64,000 bases of DNA from Malachius bipustulatus. Its lineage: Eukaryota; Arthropoda; Insecta; Coleoptera; Melyridae. This document shows, one piece after another, positions 62,253 to 64,000 of this stretch. The DNA lies in the NCBI GenBank assembly GCA_910589415.1, contig OU342639.1, positions 22,700,268 to 22,764,267 on the forward strand, in the 5' to 3' direction. The translations under genes were made by a program, and so were the position numbers. Under the pieces are notes generated by a model, which was given only the letters and a program-made list of their open reading frames with translations, had not been told where the DNA came from and searched no databases. Positions within the stretch are counted from its first letter, which is position 1. Each line of letters starts with the position of its first letter.

Positions 62253-62730
62253 CGGTCATTATTTACATCCGCGGCTCCTACAGTTTCACTATGTCACCTA
62301 TATAGGGGTGAAGAACATACCTATACTAACACCAGGAAGGTATTCATTTTCTTTGCAAATGAAAGGGAAAGTCACAAAACGGCCTAAAAACGGTTTTCGA
62401 GAGTGCGGAGAGTGCGGTCCTGACAAGAGGCGTCGATTAGATGCCGCGAATCACGGATAAAACCACTTCACGATAATGCCAAACGCTTCGAAGCGTGCCA
62501 GAGGCGGACTCCCAATATATCCGCTTTCACATATCGTGTCCAGTCCACAGGGATTGATGCAATGATTTTCGGAATATAAGTGCAAAATTAATGCAAAATT
62601 AAAAATAAAACTCGTGCTACTGTTAATCTCGAAGATTTTCCTTGCCCTGAAAGTGAAGAAAAAAATAGAAATTCGACCGTAGTGTCAAAGAGGCCTTAGT
62701 TGTGACCTTGATATTAGTTTGCAATGGCTG
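62253..62730 (-). repeat. dispersed repeat family D580, copy 4, inverted and truncated
   Basis: Begins GGTCATTATTTACATCCGCG, the reverse of the right end of the other copies, and runs to TTAGTTTGCAATGGCTGTG, about 90 bp short of the other end. Closest to copy 1: both contain the AAGCGTTTGGCA(A)TTATCGTGAAGTGG block. Confidence 0.85.
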
Positions 62731-62824
62731 TGCTATCAGAAAAAGCTGATAAGAGTATCTCCGCCGTTCATTAAACAAATAAAAACTCAGTGGTGGTGTT
62801 GATTAACTCGTTTATAATATTTAT

Positions 62825-62970
62825 GCCCGTATTCACAAACGATAATTTCCTAAATAATTACGTAATTATTTAAATGAGTGAGATGGAGATATGCAGTTTT
62901 TTGCAATAGAATGTGATGGGGATAATTGATTACGTAATTATTTAGGAAATTATCGTTTGTGAATACGGGC
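62825..62970. mobile_element. 146 bp MITE with 42-bp terminal inverted repeats
   Basis: The left end GCCCGTATTCACAAACGATA and the following 22 bp (through TTACGTAAT) are matched perfectly or nearly so by the inverted right end. The core between the arms is about 60 bp. No coding capacity and no clear target duplication. Confidence 0.85.
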
Positions 62971-64000
62971 GATAGTATTATAAACCATAGCGCCACTGAT
63001 GTAATATCTAATCTGATAAAGGTGGAACAGTTAAAAAACTCGCGAGATCGTAGATCATGCCAAGCCTCTCGCTTTCATATAAAAATTGGACAGTATTCTG
63101 ACATAAAAAACGAGTTTTCTTCGGAAACGGTTCACATTAGCAATTATGGCCAAGATACTCTTTTGTCTAGAAAATATTTTTGTCTAGAAAATACTGGCGG
63201 TTTAAAATGTGCTTTTAACACGTTGATGCCACCATTATGAAAAAAAATAGGGACTCATGGGCCACTGATCTTTTTTTTTATAAATTACTCTAAACTTTTC
63301 TTACAAACCAGATTTGATAATTAATTTTTGCTGCTAATGCATTTAAAAAAAAATCTATTTTGTTGGTGAAATATGAAGCAAACTTTTATTTAGTTTTTTT
63401 TTGTAACAATCAAGATAATAATGCTAAATATTTTTCTGTAACAATTTGCTTTATAAAGCCACATACACAAGCCACAGACTGGCATACGAAAAAAAAGCAT
63501 TAAAAAGTAGCTCATATCAATGATAGCATATGTACAAAAGTTAAGCTCTATACTTAAAACGGTCTCATCACAAAAATGGATAAAAAGTCTTTCTTTCACA
63601 GCTTGTATCTCAAAAAAGGTGCATTTGCGGACCCCCGTTTATAGGGACTATAGGGAGGGATGTAAAGCAACACGAACTTCTTAATGTATTAACGCGTCCC
63701 GAAGTATAACACATGCATACCTAACGTAATTGAATTATTACATTAGTACTAGGTACCACCGCCATTTATATAATATGTTTTTAATTTAAATTTATCCATG
63801 TACTTCACGGTGTAAGAAATACGGGTACCTTACCTAAATACTATCTACCTACATGAAGTTACTAAGCGAATTTATTAAACGTATAAACTTTACTTTTTAT
63901 TAAATCACTTTTCTACTACTTTTCCATGGGCCATTTAAATAAGAACTGGCTGCATGCAAAATTAGTGACGTAACGTTTGATGTAGCAAGCGGTTAATCTG
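62971..64000. other. no gene recognised
   Basis: A 93-codon frame (62959-63240) starts inside the MITE and reads on through HSATDVISNLIKVEQLKNSR without recognisable domains. The rest is AT-rich. Words at 63500-63620 (AAAAAGTAGCT(C/T), ATCAATGATA, CAAAAG(C/T)T(A/G)AGCT) repeat a stretch at 34820-34960. Confidence 0.35.

Noticed and set aside
1..64000. Possible tRNA or rRNA genes
   Set aside because: No cloverleaf with A and B box words, and no conserved rRNA blocks, were seen on either strand by eye.

Overview
This is a eukaryotic, AT-rich, repeat-dense nuclear window, most likely from an arthropod and probably an insect. It shows spliced genes with GT-AG introns, a Slit-Robo Rho GTPase activating protein (srGAP) gene, a mariner transposase, remnants of non-LTR and Ty3/gypsy retrotransposons, and many foldback elements ending in CAGGGTG/CACCCTG. 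I cannot fix the insect order from the sequence.

Layout. On the minus strand, 13 coding exons of srGAP run from 31501 down to the stop codon at 151. They join in perfect reading frame into 833 residues: F-BAR, RhoGAP, SH3 and a Ser-rich tail. The first coding exon, with the start codon, was not found and may lie beyond the window. A 26.2 kb intron (5072-31317) separates the first F-BAR exon seen from the rest. Nested inside it on the plus strand, at 13001-18331, is a striking and unrecognised gene of about 18 small exons. Every exon is in phase 0 and a multiple of three. Sixteen internal exons of 84-186 nt arose by repeated local duplication, most have near-identical splice sites (GTACGT donors, TTCCACAG or TTTCACAG acceptors), and they encode a Pro/Arg/Gln/Asn-rich, probably disordered protein of about 591 residues if all are joined. 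This resembles in architecture the micro-exon genes of parasitic flatworms and is the main candidate for an undescribed system.

The same intron holds large foldback elements (6.5-7.7, 20.5-22.4 and 24.0-24.9 kb), a 0.7 kb TTAA-flanked element, copies of a roughly 580 bp dispersed repeat, and a 1.9 kb minisatellite of 10-bp period (27.1-29.0 kb) carrying a truncated LINE insertion and followed by a gypsy reverse transcriptase remnant.

The right half (31.5-64 kb) has no firmly identifiable host gene. It contains a decayed 1336 bp mariner with an inactive transposase (36.3-37.6 kb) flanked by long outer inverted repeats, a 5'-truncated LINE with RNase H domain (52.3-53.8 kb) inserted into a foldback element with a 12-bp target duplication, further foldbacks, and small MITEs. 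A few exon-like open stretches (31.9-32.3, 34.3, 35.3, 39.5 and 50.0 kb) may belong to unrecognised genes but are only weakly supported.
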